DNA from: an uncultured Alphaproteobacteria bacterium
GTDB lineage: Bacteria > Pseudomonadota > Alphaproteobacteria > Rhizobiales > Hyphomicrobiaceae
Assembly (NCBI GenBank): GCA_937950105.1
Contig: CALFEM010000469.1
Location: 1 to 10,915 of the forward strand
DNA: 10,915 bases
Direction of reading: 5' to 3'
The notes under the pieces were generated by a model that was given only the letters and a program-made list of their open reading frames with translations, ran no database searches and was not told the DNA's origin. A program made the translations under genes and the position numbers. Shown piece by piece: positions 1 through 6,452 of this stretch (within the stretch, counting starts at the first letter, position 1; each line of letters opens with the position of its first letter).

Positions 1-304
1 CGCCACGGCGCACGTTGGGGATTGTCAGCCCGCCGACCAGCGTATTGCCGGCGTCGAAGATGAGAAACGCGTAGCCGAGATCGTCGCGCGCCTCGCGCGC
101 GTAGTGGCGCACCCTGCGGCGGTAGGCCGTGCGCGACAGCTCGTCCTGGCTCCAGACCGGCTCCCACGGCGTCAGGTGGGTGCGGCTCAGGGCGCGCAGC
201 TCCGCCCAGGCGGGGTAATCGGACATCTGGGCGCCGCGCAAGGTCACACCGTCCCCCTTGACGAGAGGACCGGTTTCCTGACCGATGCTGGTGCCGAGCA
301 GCAC
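1..304 (-). CDS. RimJ/RimL-type GNAT N-acetyltransferase (3' end beyond window)
   Basis: About 101 codons are visible, read from 304 down to the left edge; the C-terminal half is outside the window. GNAT enzymes move an acetyl group from acetyl-CoA to an amine, and the RimJ/RimL branch acts on protein N-termini. The visible part has the family's opening: a strand with 'VTLRGAQMSDYPAWAELR', then 'HLTPWEPVW', then an arginine-rich helix and 'YAFLIFDAGNTLVGGLTIPNVRRG', which runs into the core beta strands just before the acetyl-CoA loop. I chose the GTG at 304-302 because an excellent Shine-Dalgarno GGAGGA lies 7 nt upstream, overlapping the TGA stop of the M16 peptidase gene. An in-frame TTG at 310 is too close to that site. 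The gene is the last visible member of the thrC - M16 - GNAT operon and is probably translationally coupled. The substrate cannot be told from this fragment. Confidence 0.88.
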   Translation of the reverse strand, partial: MLLGTSIGQETGPLVKGDGVTLRGAQMSDYPAWAELRALSRTHLTPWEPVWSQDELSRTAYRRRVRHYAREARDDLGYAFLIFDAGNTLVGGLTIPNVRRG

Positions 305-317
305 GCGCAATTCCTCC

Positions 318-1592
318 TCAGGCGTCGGCAGCGCGGAATTTGGCGGCGAGCCGGTCGGCATGTTCGGCCGAAGCGCGCCCGGCGCCGACCACAGCGACCG
401 ACGGTCTGCTCTCGGCGATGTGGCGCGCGAAGCGGCGCACATCGGCGGCGTCGACCGCATCGACGTCGGCGATCAGTTCTTCCGTCGTCAGCAGCCGGCC
501 GTGGGCGATGATGTGGCGTGCCATCTGCTCGGCGCGCGCCGACGAGCTTTCGAGGCTCATCAGCAAGCCGGCCTTGAGCTGCGCCTTGGAGCGTGCGAGT
601 TCCGCCGCTGTCGGTCCCTTGCGGGCAACCGATTCCAGCTCCTTCACAACCACGTCGCTCAACTGGTCCAGCATCTCCGTCCCGGTCGCCGCATAGATCG
701 AGAACATGCCGGCGTCGGCCAGCGCCCACGCCGAGGAATAGATCGAGTAGCAGAGGCCGCGCCGCTCGCGCGCCTCCTGGAACAACCGTGACGACATCCC
801 TCCGCCGAACAGGCCCGAGAAGACCTGCGCCGCGAAGAAATCGTCGGCGTGATAGGATGGCCCCTCGAAACCGAGCAGCAGATGCGCCTGCTCGAAACGC
901 CGCCTGTAGGAGCGCACACCCCCTTCGTAGCGCGCCGGCACTGCCGCCTGTCCCTCACTGCGAGCAAGCCCGCCGAATAGGGCCTCAGCGTGGCGAACGA
1001 GCGAATCGTGGTCGACCGCTCCGGCGGCGGACAGCACCATGCGGTTCGGCAGGTAATGGCGCGCGAGAAACGACTTCAGGTGCTCGCGCTCGATGCTCTT
1101 GACGCTCGCCACGGTGCCGAGAATCTCGCGCCCGACCGGCTGGTTGGGGAAGGCCGCGTCGCTCAGCAGGTCGTAGGCGATGTCTTCGGGGTCGTCACGC
1201 GTCGCGGCGATCTCCTGCAGGATCACGTCGCGCTCGCGGTCGAGTTCCGAGGTTTCGTAGACGGAGTTCTGCAGGATGTCGGCCAGAACCTCGAGCGCCA
1301 CCGTCTCGTCGCCCTTCAGCACCCGCGCATAATAGGCGGTGTTCTCGAGGCTGGTAGCGGCGTTCAGTTCGCCGCCGACGCTCTCGATCTCCTCGGCGAT
1401 CTGGCGGGCCGAGCGCTTCTCGGTGCCCTTGAACGCCATGTGTTCGAGCAGATGCGAAATGCCGTTCTCGGCCTCGTCCTCGTGGCGCGCGCCGACCGCG
1501 ACCCAGACGCCGAGCGAAACGGTCTCGAGTTCGCGCATGCGGTGGCTGACGACGCGCATGCCGTTGTCGAGCGTGGTGACGGTGGTGGTCAT
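318..1592 (-). CDS. M16 family zinc metallopeptidase (processing-peptidase-like)
   Basis: Encodes 424 residues, the usual size for single-unit bacterial M16 peptidases related to the beta subunit of mitochondrial processing peptidase. The inverted zinc motif HLLEH is at residues 47-51 (ligands His47 and His51, catalytic Glu50), with Glu127 in 'VILQEI' at the right distance to be the third ligand. The C-terminal half carries the family's glycine-rich stretch 'GLFGGGMSSRLFQEARERRG' (about 261-279) and the conserved Arg/Tyr pair (R276, Y282), so it should be active. The ATG at 1592-1590 is preferred over longer in-frame starts because it has GAGG 7 nt upstream and overlaps the thrC stop by 4 nt (ATGA), a typical coupled junction; the longer reading would run deep into thrC. 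No signal peptide is seen, so it is probably cytoplasmic. In this clade the natural substrates are not established; peptide clearance is a reasonable guess. Confidence 0.96.
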   Translation of the reverse strand: MTTTVTTLDNGMRVVSHRMRELETVSLGVWVAVGARHEDEAENGISHLLEHMAFKGTEKRSARQIAEEIESVGGELNAATSLENTAYYARVLKGDETVALEVLADILQNSVYETSELDRERDVILQEIAATRDDPEDIAYDLLSDAAFPNQPVGREILGTVASVKSIEREHLKSFLARHYLPNRMVLSAAGAVDHDSLVRHAEALFGGLARSEGQAAVPARYEGGVRSYRRRFEQAHLLLGFEGPSYHADDFFAAQVFSGLFGGGMSSRLFQEARERRGLCYSIYSSAWALADAGMFSIYAATGTEMLDQLSDVVVKELESVARKGPTAAELARSKAQLKAGLLMSLESSSARAEQMARHIIAHGRLLTTEELIADVDAVDAADVRRFARHIAESRPSVAVVGAGRASAEHADRLAAKFRAADA

Positions 1593-3007
1593 GAGCGCAC
1601 CTCGCGAACGGCGCGGGCGCGCTCCTCGACGTAGCGTTGCACGGCGCCGAGATCGTTCGGCAGGCGGTCGATACGCTCCGGATCGGTCATCAGTGAGGCG
1701 AGGCGCGACGGCAGGCCGGGGCGTTCGCCGGTGATCTGCTGCATGGCATCGGGGAATTTGGCGGGATGCGCGGTCGACAGGATCACGTCGGGGGCACTGC
1801 AGCGATGCTTCGCCTTGTGCAGTGCCACCCAGCCGCAAGCGGTATGCGGGTCCATCAGGTAGCCGCTCTCCTTGCGCACGTGGCGGATCGCGTCGGCGAC
1901 TTCGGTCTCGCTGGCGCTGGCCGCCTCGAACGCCTGCCGCCATGGCGCGAGTGCGGGGCCGATGTCGAAGCGTCCGCTCTGCGCCAGCGAACCCATCTGC
2001 CCGCGCACGAGTGCGGCATCGCGGCCGCAGGCCTCGAACAGGTAGCGTTCGAAGTTCGACGAGATCTGGATGTCCATCGACGGTGATGACGTGGCCACCA
2101 CACCGCGCATGTCGTAGACGCCGGTTTCGTACGCGCGCGGCAGGATGTCGTTGGTGTTCGAGGCGATGCCGAGCCTGTCGATGGTGAGGCCCATACGCTT
2201 CGCCACATAGCCGGCGAACACGTCGCCGAAGTTGCCGGTCGGCACGGTGAACGATACCGAGCGATGCGGTGCGCCGAGCGCCGTGGCGGCGACGAAGTAA
2301 TAGGTCGCCTGCGCGACGATGCGCGCCCAGTTGATGGAGTTGACCGCCGAGAGCGCGACGCGGTCGCGAAAGGCGTGGTCGTTGAACATGCCCTTCACGA
2401 GCGCCTGGCAGTCGTCGAAGGTGCCGTCAACGGCGACGGCGTGGACGTTGGCCGCGCCGGTGGTCGTCATCATGCGCCGCTGCACGTCGGAGACGCGGCC
2501 GTCCGGAAACAGGATCACCACATCGACGCGCTTCGACGAGCGGAACGCTTCGATGGCCGCGCCGCCGGTGTCGCCGGAGGTGGCGCCGACGATGGTCGCG
2601 CGCTGGTCGCGTTTCTCCAGGACATGATCCATCAGCCGCGCCAGCAGCTGCATGGCGACGTCCTTGAAGGCGAGTGTCGGTCCGTGGAACAGTTCCAGGA
2701 TGAACGTATTGCGATCGACCTGTACGAGCGGCGTCACTGCCGGGTGGCCGAACGTGGCGTAGGCGTCTTTCGCCATGCGCGAGAGGTCGTCCCGTGCGAT
2801 GAGGCCGCCCGTGAACGGAGCGATGACGCGGACCGCCACTTCGTCGAAGGGCAGCCCCGCGAGCGCGGCGATCTCGTCGCGCGCAAGTGTCGGCCAGCTT
2901 TCCGGAAGGTAGAGGCCGCCGTCACGGGCGAGTCCGGCGAGAAGCACGTCCTCGAAGTTGAGACGCGGCGCGGTGCCGCGCGTCGAAATATAGGAAAGCT
3001 GCGGCAA
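1589..3007 (-). CDS. thrC: threonine synthase
   Basis: Encodes 472 residues, the normal length. Threonine synthase converts O-phospho-L-homoserine to L-threonine using pyridoxal phosphate, the last step of threonine synthesis in the cytoplasm. The N-terminal signature 'YISTRG' and 'LLAGLARDGGLYLPE' are present. The PLP lysine is K115 in 'HGPTLAFKDVAMQ', and the phosphate-binding loop is 'GATSGDTGGAA' (141-151). No ATG is available at the expected start: the codon that matches the family N-terminus is TTG at 3007-3005, with GGAG 9 nt upstream. A TTG start may lower expression. The stop TGA overlaps the ATG of the following M16 gene. In many related genomes a SURF1/cox cluster lies just upstream of thrC; here an unrelated secreted-protein gene lies there instead (general recollection, not checked). 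Confidence 0.97.
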   Translation of the reverse strand: MPQLSYISTRGTAPRLNFEDVLLAGLARDGGLYLPESWPTLARDEIAALAGLPFDEVAVRVIAPFTGGLIARDDLSRMAKDAYATFGHPAVTPLVQVDRNTFILELFHGPTLAFKDVAMQLLARLMDHVLEKRDQRATIVGATSGDTGGAAIEAFRSSKRVDVVILFPDGRVSDVQRRMMTTTGAANVHAVAVDGTFDDCQALVKGMFNDHAFRDRVALSAVNSINWARIVAQATYYFVAATALGAPHRSVSFTVPTGNFGDVFAGYVAKRMGLTIDRLGIASNTNDILPRAYETGVYDMRGVVATSSPSMDIQISSNFERYLFEACGRDAALVRGQMGSLAQSGRFDIGPALAPWRQAFEAASASETEVADAIRHVRKESGYLMDPHTACGWVALHKAKHRCSAPDVILSTAHPAKFPDAMQQITGERPGLPSRLASLMTDPERIDRLPNDLGAVQRYVEERARAVREVRS

Positions 3008-3096
3008 CGGGCTCGGCTCCGGTCTGAACGCGGGAATCGCCCAGGCGCGGGCCTCGGCCCGGCGCCCGGACGCAGCGCTGATGGTGTTTGGTCGGT

Positions 3097-3131
3097 CCCT
3101 TGATCGGCGCTAAGCGCGGCGGGGTCAAGGG
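3097..3131. repeat. Inverted repeat CCCTTGA...TCAAGGG upstream of thrC
   Basis: Two 7-nt arms, CCCTTGA at 3097-3103 and TCAAGGG at 3125-3131, face each other across 21 nt, about 90-125 nt upstream of the thrC start. On the minus strand the right arm contains TTGACC (3128-3123), which with the GATCAA 17 nt later (3105-3100) would make a passable sigma-70-type promoter for thrC. The arms would therefore cover both promoter elements, as an operator might. The match to a promoter is weak at -10, and arms of this length can arise by chance. Confidence 0.3.
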
Positions 3132-3223
3132 CGATCGCGACGCGCACCGATGAAGCCCGTGCACGACCCTTTGAACATCGCTTCGGCCGGACTGGTGGTC
3201 GGGGATTCGAGGTGCTGCTGCCG

Positions 3224-3967
3224 TCACTTCGACCAGTCGTCCTTGACCTCGTCGCACTTGGTCGAGACGAAGTTGTTGATGTCCTTGACCAGCGTCGATT
3301 CCAGGACGTTGAAGGTGTTGTCGGTTCCCGTTGCGGTCCACATCACGCCCTTGACCAGCGTCGGGGCCTCGAGCTTGCCCCAGTTGATCTTGGCCTTGGT
3401 CGCCTTGCCGTTCTCGAACGTCACCTTCGGTGCGAAGGCGATCGAGATCTTGCTCGGCTCCTTGCCGTCGTCGTTGGCGATGGTGCAGGCGACGTTGTGG
3501 GTTTCGAGCGTCATCTCGAACTTCGGCTCGCTCATGGCCTTCGCCAGCATCTCGCGTCCGAGCTTGATGTCGGCGGTGCACGACACGGCGCCCCACGGCC
3601 ACGACACCTTCGCCTTCGACACCATCTTGTCGAGCTGGGCCTTGCGCCAGCTCTTGAGCACGCTGCACGAGATGTCGCTGGCGACGGCCTCCGGCTTGCG
3701 GAAGCCCTTGCAGATGGCGACCTTGCACGATTTGCGGGCATCGCGCTCTGCCTTCTCCTCGGGCGTCAGCTCGGCCTCGGGTGTACCCGAGGTGATCGAG
3801 GTGGCGTCCTTGTCCGGCGCCGGCTTCTCCTGAGCCTGCGCTGCCGAGGACGTCAAGACGGATGCCAGCGCCAGCAGGGCCACGGAGCTGGCGCGCAACA
3901 GGGCTGCACCCGCTGGCTGCGAGTTGCGACCCTCGGCGAAGGCGTTAACGATCGTCGTGCTGCTCAT
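3224..3967 (-). CDS. Secreted six-cysteine protein of unknown family
   Basis: Encodes 247 residues from the ATG at 3967-3965, which has GGAA about 7 nt upstream; a longer in-frame start would add 25 unlikely residues ahead of the signal peptide. Residues 1-45 form a signal peptide with an unusually long N-region (about 24 residues), a hydrophobic core (ALLRASSVALLALASVLTSS) and a likely cleavage site AQA|QE. After a short charged, Pro/Glu-rich spacer (46-78) comes a domain with six cysteines (C81, C86, C101, C130, C161, C238), an even number that would suit three disulfides in the periplasm. The C-terminal half alternates in a beta-rich way ('KFEMTLETHNVACTIAN', 'PKVTFENGKATKAKINWG'). I do not recognise the family; it does not look like IalB. 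It is transcribed away from hsp20, sharing the intergenic region with it, and lies upstream of thrC in the same direction with a 216-nt gap, so it is probably a separate unit. Confidence 0.85.
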   Translation of the reverse strand: MSSTTIVNAFAEGRNSQPAGAALLRASSVALLALASVLTSSAAQAQEKPAPDKDATSITSGTPEAELTPEEKAERDARKSCKVAICKGFRKPEAVASDISCSVLKSWRKAQLDKMVSKAKVSWPWGAVSCTADIKLGREMLAKAMSEPKFEMTLETHNVACTIANDDGKEPSKISIAFAPKVTFENGKATKAKINWGKLEAPTLVKGVMWTATGTDNTFNVLESTLVKDINNFVSTKCDEVKDDWSK

Positions 3968-4058
3968 GTTTGGTTCCGGTCGGCTCGATCCTGATGGCGC
4001 GGCCCGCTGGCGGCGGGCGACGTGCCCACTCCAAGCCGTCAAATGTTGCCGGATTGAG

Positions 4059-4080
4059 GCTGCGGCCGCTTCGCCGCAGC
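4059..4080. repeat. 8-bp GC hairpin next to a G8 tract
   Basis: GCTGCGGC (4059-4066) and GCCGCAGC (4073-4080) form a perfect 8-bp stem with a 6-nt loop, followed at 4082-4089 by eight consecutive G. It lies between the divergent six-Cys protein and hsp20 genes, about 92 nt upstream of the former. No T-run follows on either strand, so it is not a standard terminator. It may be a leader hairpin or an operator, or have no role. Confidence 0.5.
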
Positions 4081-4096
4081 AGGGGGGGGTGGCGCG

Positions 4097-4124
4097 CTTG
4101 ATTTCACGTCCCCTCCCCCCATAT
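4097..4124 (+). promoter_or_regulatory. RpoH (sigma-32)-type heat-shock promoter for hsp20
   Basis: CTTGAT at 4097-4102 is followed after 14 nt by CCCCATAT at 4117-4124. This fits the sigma-32 consensus (CTTGAA, 13-15 nt, CCCCATnT), and, read as CTTG-N18-CCATAT, is also close to the alphaproteobacterial RpoH form. Transcription would begin near 4130, giving a leader of about 100 nt before the hsp20 ATG. The position in front of a small heat-shock gene makes it convincing, but it is a pattern match only. Confidence 0.7.
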
Positions 4125-4202
4125 CGTTTGTCGAAGAGCCCCGACGCCTCACGTGAGGGTCCGGTCTGCTCCCGAACAACGGGCGCGATCGCAAGGGCTG
4201 CT

Positions 4203-4228
4203 GAAGTCGCTTCGCAAAGAGGGCTTTG
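4203..4228 (+). promoter_or_regulatory. Leader hairpins around the hsp20 ribosome-binding site
   Basis: Two small stems sit back to back just before the hsp20 start: GAAG/CTTC (4203-4206 with 4210-4213) and CAAAG/CTTTG (4215-4219 with 4224-4228). The Shine-Dalgarno core AGGG (4220-4223) is the loop of the second. Small heat-shock genes in rhizobia often carry ROSE-type RNA thermometers, so this could be a weak temperature-sensitive element. The typical ROSE bulged hairpin with UYGCU against the Shine-Dalgarno was not found by eye. Confidence 0.3.
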
Positions 4229-4231
4229 GAA

Positions 4232-4663
4232 ATGACGCGTATGTCCATGCTGTCGAACCCGCTGTTGCTCGGGTTCGACGAGATCGAACGGCTGATCGAC
4301 CGTGCCAGCAAGGCCGGTGACGGCTATCCTCCCTACAATATCGAGCGCGTTGCCCGGCAGGAAGGCCGTGGCGACCTGCTGCGCATCACGCTGGCGGTGG
4401 CCGGGTTCTCCCGCGACCAGCTCGACATCGAGCTCGAGGACAACCAGCTGATCGTGCGCGGCAAGCAGGCCGACGAGAAGCCGCGCGAGTTTCTCTATCG
4501 CGGCATCGCAGCGCGCCAGTTCCAGCGGACCTTCGTCCTCGCCGACGGCATCGAAGTCAAATCGGCCGAGCTGACCAACGGGCTGCTGGAGATCGATCTG
4601 GTCCGCAACGAGCCCGAGCGCCTGGTGCGCAAGATCGACATCGGTCAGAAATCGAAAACCTAG
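4232..4663 (+). CDS. Small heat-shock protein, Hsp20/alpha-crystallin family (class A)
   Basis: Encodes 143 residues, normal for IbpA/HspA-type proteins, ATP-independent chaperones that hold unfolding proteins in the cytoplasm. The N-terminus 'MTRMSMLSNPLLLGFDEIERLIDR' and 'YPPYNIE' (32-38) mark the rhizobial class A group. The alpha-crystallin domain spans about 35-128, with 'ITLAVAGFSRDQLDIELEDNQL' and 'NGLLEIDL' (116-123). The C-terminal tail has an I-x-I motif (IDI, 135-137), used for oligomer assembly. The ATG at 4232 is chosen because AGAGGG lies 8 nt upstream; a TTG at 4226 would leave only 2 nt. A sigma-32-like promoter at 4097-4124 suggests heat induction. A DUF1150 gene follows 141 nt downstream on the same strand, a pairing common in the order. 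Confidence 0.96.
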   Translation: MTRMSMLSNPLLLGFDEIERLIDRASKAGDGYPPYNIERVARQEGRGDLLRITLAVAGFSRDQLDIELEDNQLIVRGKQADEKPREFLYRGIAARQFQRTFVLADGIEVKSAELTNGLLEIDLVRNEPERLVRKIDIGQKSKT

Positions 4664-4668
4664 TTCGG

Positions 4669-4698
4669 CGCTTTTCGTGGAAAAGCGATTCGAATCGC
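4669..4698. repeat. Overlapping hairpin and 14-bp palindrome (two GANTC sites)
   Basis: Just after the hsp20 stop, CGCTTTTC (4669-4676) pairs with GAAAAGCG (4680-4687) across a 3-nt loop. The 3' arm shares its GCG with the start of a perfect 14-bp palindrome, GCGATTCGAATCGC (4685-4698). The palindrome holds two GANTC sites (GATTC and GAATC), the target of the CcrM methylase of alphaproteobacteria. No T-run follows, so it does not look like a normal terminator. It resembles a short palindromic intergenic element; only one copy is seen in this window. Confidence 0.6.
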
Positions 4699-4710
4699 CG
4701 GATGATGAGG

Positions 4711-4739
4711 CTTGAGCTTCATCGCCATGGCCATCATAT
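4711..4739 (+). promoter_or_regulatory. Possible second RpoH-like promoter, for the DUF1150 gene
   Basis: CTTGAG at 4711-4716 is followed after 14 nt by CCATCATAT at 4731-4739. Spacing equals that of the hsp20 promoter, but the -10 part deviates (CCATCAT rather than CCCCAT). It lies 66 nt upstream of the DUF1150 ATG, so the gene could have its own heat-shock promoter besides read-through from hsp20. Confidence 0.3.
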
Positions 4740-4804
4740 CAACATGGCTGAGCGATAAAGCTGGCATGACGCGTCCCGAGCCTCCGCAACCGAGGAGTTC
4801 CGTC

Positions 4805-5095
4805 ATGAATATGAAGAGCACACTGAAGCGCGGCGAAGACGCCGAAGTGCGTGTGGCTCCGCCGCTGAGCGAGAACGAGTTCGCGAAGCTCGGGGACGGC
4901 CACGTCGCCTACATCAAGACCATGACGTCGGAAGAGGCGCGCCGGATGTTTCCGGCGGTCGAGGGGTTGCCGCAGGGCATCAACCTGTTCGCGCTCCACG
5001 CTGCCGACGGTACGCCGATTGCGCTGACCGACACGCGCTCCGCCGCGATCGGCCACGCCATGGGCGACGAGCTGGAGATTGCCAGCATCCATTGA
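4805..5095 (+). CDS. DUF1150 family protein
   Basis: Encodes 96 residues from the ATG at 4805, which has GAGGAG 7 nt upstream; longer in-frame starts at 4712 and beyond lack such a site. The core 'LSENEFAKLGDGHVAYIKTMTSEEARRMFP' followed by 'GINLFALHAADGTPIALTDTRSAAIGHAMGDELEIASIH' is the DUF1150 pattern: a small, soluble, single-domain cytoplasmic protein with no signal peptide or membrane segment. Its biochemical role is unknown. Its regular place after hsp20 in Hyphomicrobiales suggests a link to the heat-shock response, which is inference from context. The product of the ribosome-binding site plus a strong terminator 32 nt downstream indicates a well-defined end of the transcript. Confidence 0.92.
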   Translation: MNMKSTLKRGEDAEVRVAPPLSENEFAKLGDGHVAYIKTMTSEEARRMFPAVEGLPQGINLFALHAADGTPIALTDTRSAAIGHAMGDELEIASIH

Positions 5096-5126
5096 TGCAG
5101 CCGCTCCGTTGCGGTTGCGAGGTATG

Positions 5127-5165
5127 CGAAGGCCCGGATGCGCAGGCGTCCGGGCCTTCGTTTTT
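5127..5165 (+). terminator. Intrinsic terminator of the hsp20-DUF1150 unit
   Basis: A 12-bp perfect stem (5127-5138 with 5149-5160, centred on GAAGGCCCGGA/TCCGGGCCTTC) with a 10-nt loop is followed directly by TTTTT at 5161-5165. It lies 32 nt after the DUF1150 stop. There is no matching T-run in the other direction, so it mainly ends plus-strand transcription; the minus-strand gene ending at 5187 may still use the stem. Confidence 0.92.
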
Positions 5166-5186
5166 GCGTCTGCGTGATTGAGGCAA

Positions 5187-6173
5187 TCAGCTCTTGTAGT
5201 GGGCGAACTGGCCGCGCGGCATGAAGCGCTCCAGATACGCCGGAACGATAAGGCTGGCGCTGTGCGGGCGTTCGACGCCGAGAGCGGCGAGCGTGCGGCC
5301 CTCGGATTTGGCGCCTTCGCTCACGACGTTGTCGCTTTGCAGCATGCGCACCTGGTCGAGCGTCACCGGACGCAGGCTGTTCGGCAGCAGCGCGGTCGAG
5401 ATGGCCTGCAGCTTCGCCATCCAGAACGGCATCGGCATGTAGCTGCGATCGCGGCCCGACCAGCGCTGCGTCGCGTCCAGCAATTCGCGGAACGTCAGTA
5501 CATCCGGACCGCCGGCCTCGTAGATCTTGCCCGGCGTGCCGGCGAGACCCTCGGCGGCGTTGACCACGGCCGTGGCGAGATCGGCGACGTACACCGGCTG
5601 GAAGCGCGTCTTGCCGCCGCCGATCAGCGGCAGCAGCGGCGACATGCGCGCCATCGCGGCGAAGCGGTTGAAGAAGTCGTCCTCGGGGCCGAACACGATG
5701 GACGGCCGCACGATGATGGCGTCGGGGAACTCGGCCAGCACGGCGGCCTCGCCCTCGGCCTTCGAGCGGGCATAGTTGGCACTCGAGGCGCGGTCGGCGC
5801 CGATCGCCGAAATGTGGATCAACCGCTTCGCGCCCGCCGCCTTGGCCGCTTTGGCGACCGCGCGGGCACCATCGACGTGGATCGCCCTGAAGCTCTGCTT
5901 GCCGACACTCGCCAGCACGCCGACCGCGTTGACGACGATCTCGGCGCCCTCGGCTGCGGCACGGCAGGACTCGGGATAGCGCAGGTTCGCCTGCACCGCG
6001 TGCACCTGGCCGACCACGCCCATCGGCTGCAGCACGCCGGCCAGATCGGGCCGCCGCGTCGCCGCGCGCACGCGCCAGCCGCGGTCGGCAAGCTCGCGCA
6101 CGACGTAGCGGCCGACGAAGCCGGAGCCGCCGAAGACGGTGGCGAGACGGCCGTTCAAGGGCTGCGGTGCCAT
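5187..6173 (-). CDS. NDUFA9-like NAD(P)-binding protein (atypical SDR, complex I NDUFA9 subunit family)
   Basis: Encodes 328 residues. It is an extended/atypical short-chain dehydrogenase fold with the dinucleotide loop GGSGFVG (15-21) after the first strand, an arginine pair (R40-R41) after the second strand that would favour NADPH, and the YxxxK pair Y134/K138 ('YARSK') with S122 near it. The sequence 'VFGGSGFVGRYVVREL...RPSIVFGPEDDFFNRFA' is characteristic of the NDUFA9 group, whose alphaproteobacterial members are supernumerary subunits of respiratory complex I (known in Paracoccus). The ATG at 6173-6171 has GAGGGG 9 nt upstream; an in-frame upstream extension of 47 residues is arginine- and proline-rich and not family-like. 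No nuo genes are nearby, as is usual for this subunit. A role in quinone-linked or other NAD(P) chemistry cannot be excluded. Confidence 0.93.
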   Translation of the reverse strand: MAPQPLNGRLATVFGGSGFVGRYVVRELADRGWRVRAATRRPDLAGVLQPMGVVGQVHAVQANLRYPESCRAAAEGAEIVVNAVGVLASVGKQSFRAIHVDGARAVAKAAKAAGAKRLIHISAIGADRASSANYARSKAEGEAAVLAEFPDAIIVRPSIVFGPEDDFFNRFAAMARMSPLLPLIGGGKTRFQPVYVADLATAVVNAAEGLAGTPGKIYEAGGPDVLTFRELLDATQRWSGRDRSYMPMPFWMAKLQAISTALLPNSLRPVTLDQVRMLQSDNVVSEGAKSEGRTLAALGVERPHSASLIVPAYLERFMPRGQFAHYKS

Positions 6174-6452
6174 GCTGGTGATCCCCTCGGATTGGCTGCG
6201 CCTTCCGCGCCGGCGGGTGGATACCGGGTTGGAAGGCGAGCAGACTTTAAGGCCGGGCGCGGCGCGCGGCTGCCCGGATCGCTTCGGCCGCACTATACGG
6301 ACCGCGCGGGCCATGTGAAGTGCGCCAGAAGTTCGGGGTTCTGGCTGGCATCAGCCTTCGTGCCGGCCGGCGCCGCCGACGGAGAGCGGACGGCCGCCCC
6401 TGCGGGTGGGACGCACGATCGAAAAGGCGGTGGGGCGCAGGGCTCGGAGCGA
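6174..6452. other. Intergenic region without a recognised gene
   Basis: The space between the NDUFA9-like gene (minus) and the tRNA-Leu promoter (plus) is divergent, so it should hold both promoters. Apart from the GAGGGG ribosome-binding site near 6187-6182 I see no coding sequence with family-like content; the open frames here are arginine/proline-rich products of high GC. Confidence 0.6.

Noticed and set aside
1593..1943. N-terminal extension of the M16 peptidase by 117 residues
   Set aside because: It lies wholly inside thrC, is Arg-rich, and the ATG at 1592 has both a ribosome-binding site and the family N-terminus.
3224..3967. Assignment of the six-Cys protein to the invasion-associated locus B (IalB) family
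   Set aside because: The size and signal peptide would fit, but the cysteine spacing and the central sequence do not resemble IalB as I know it.
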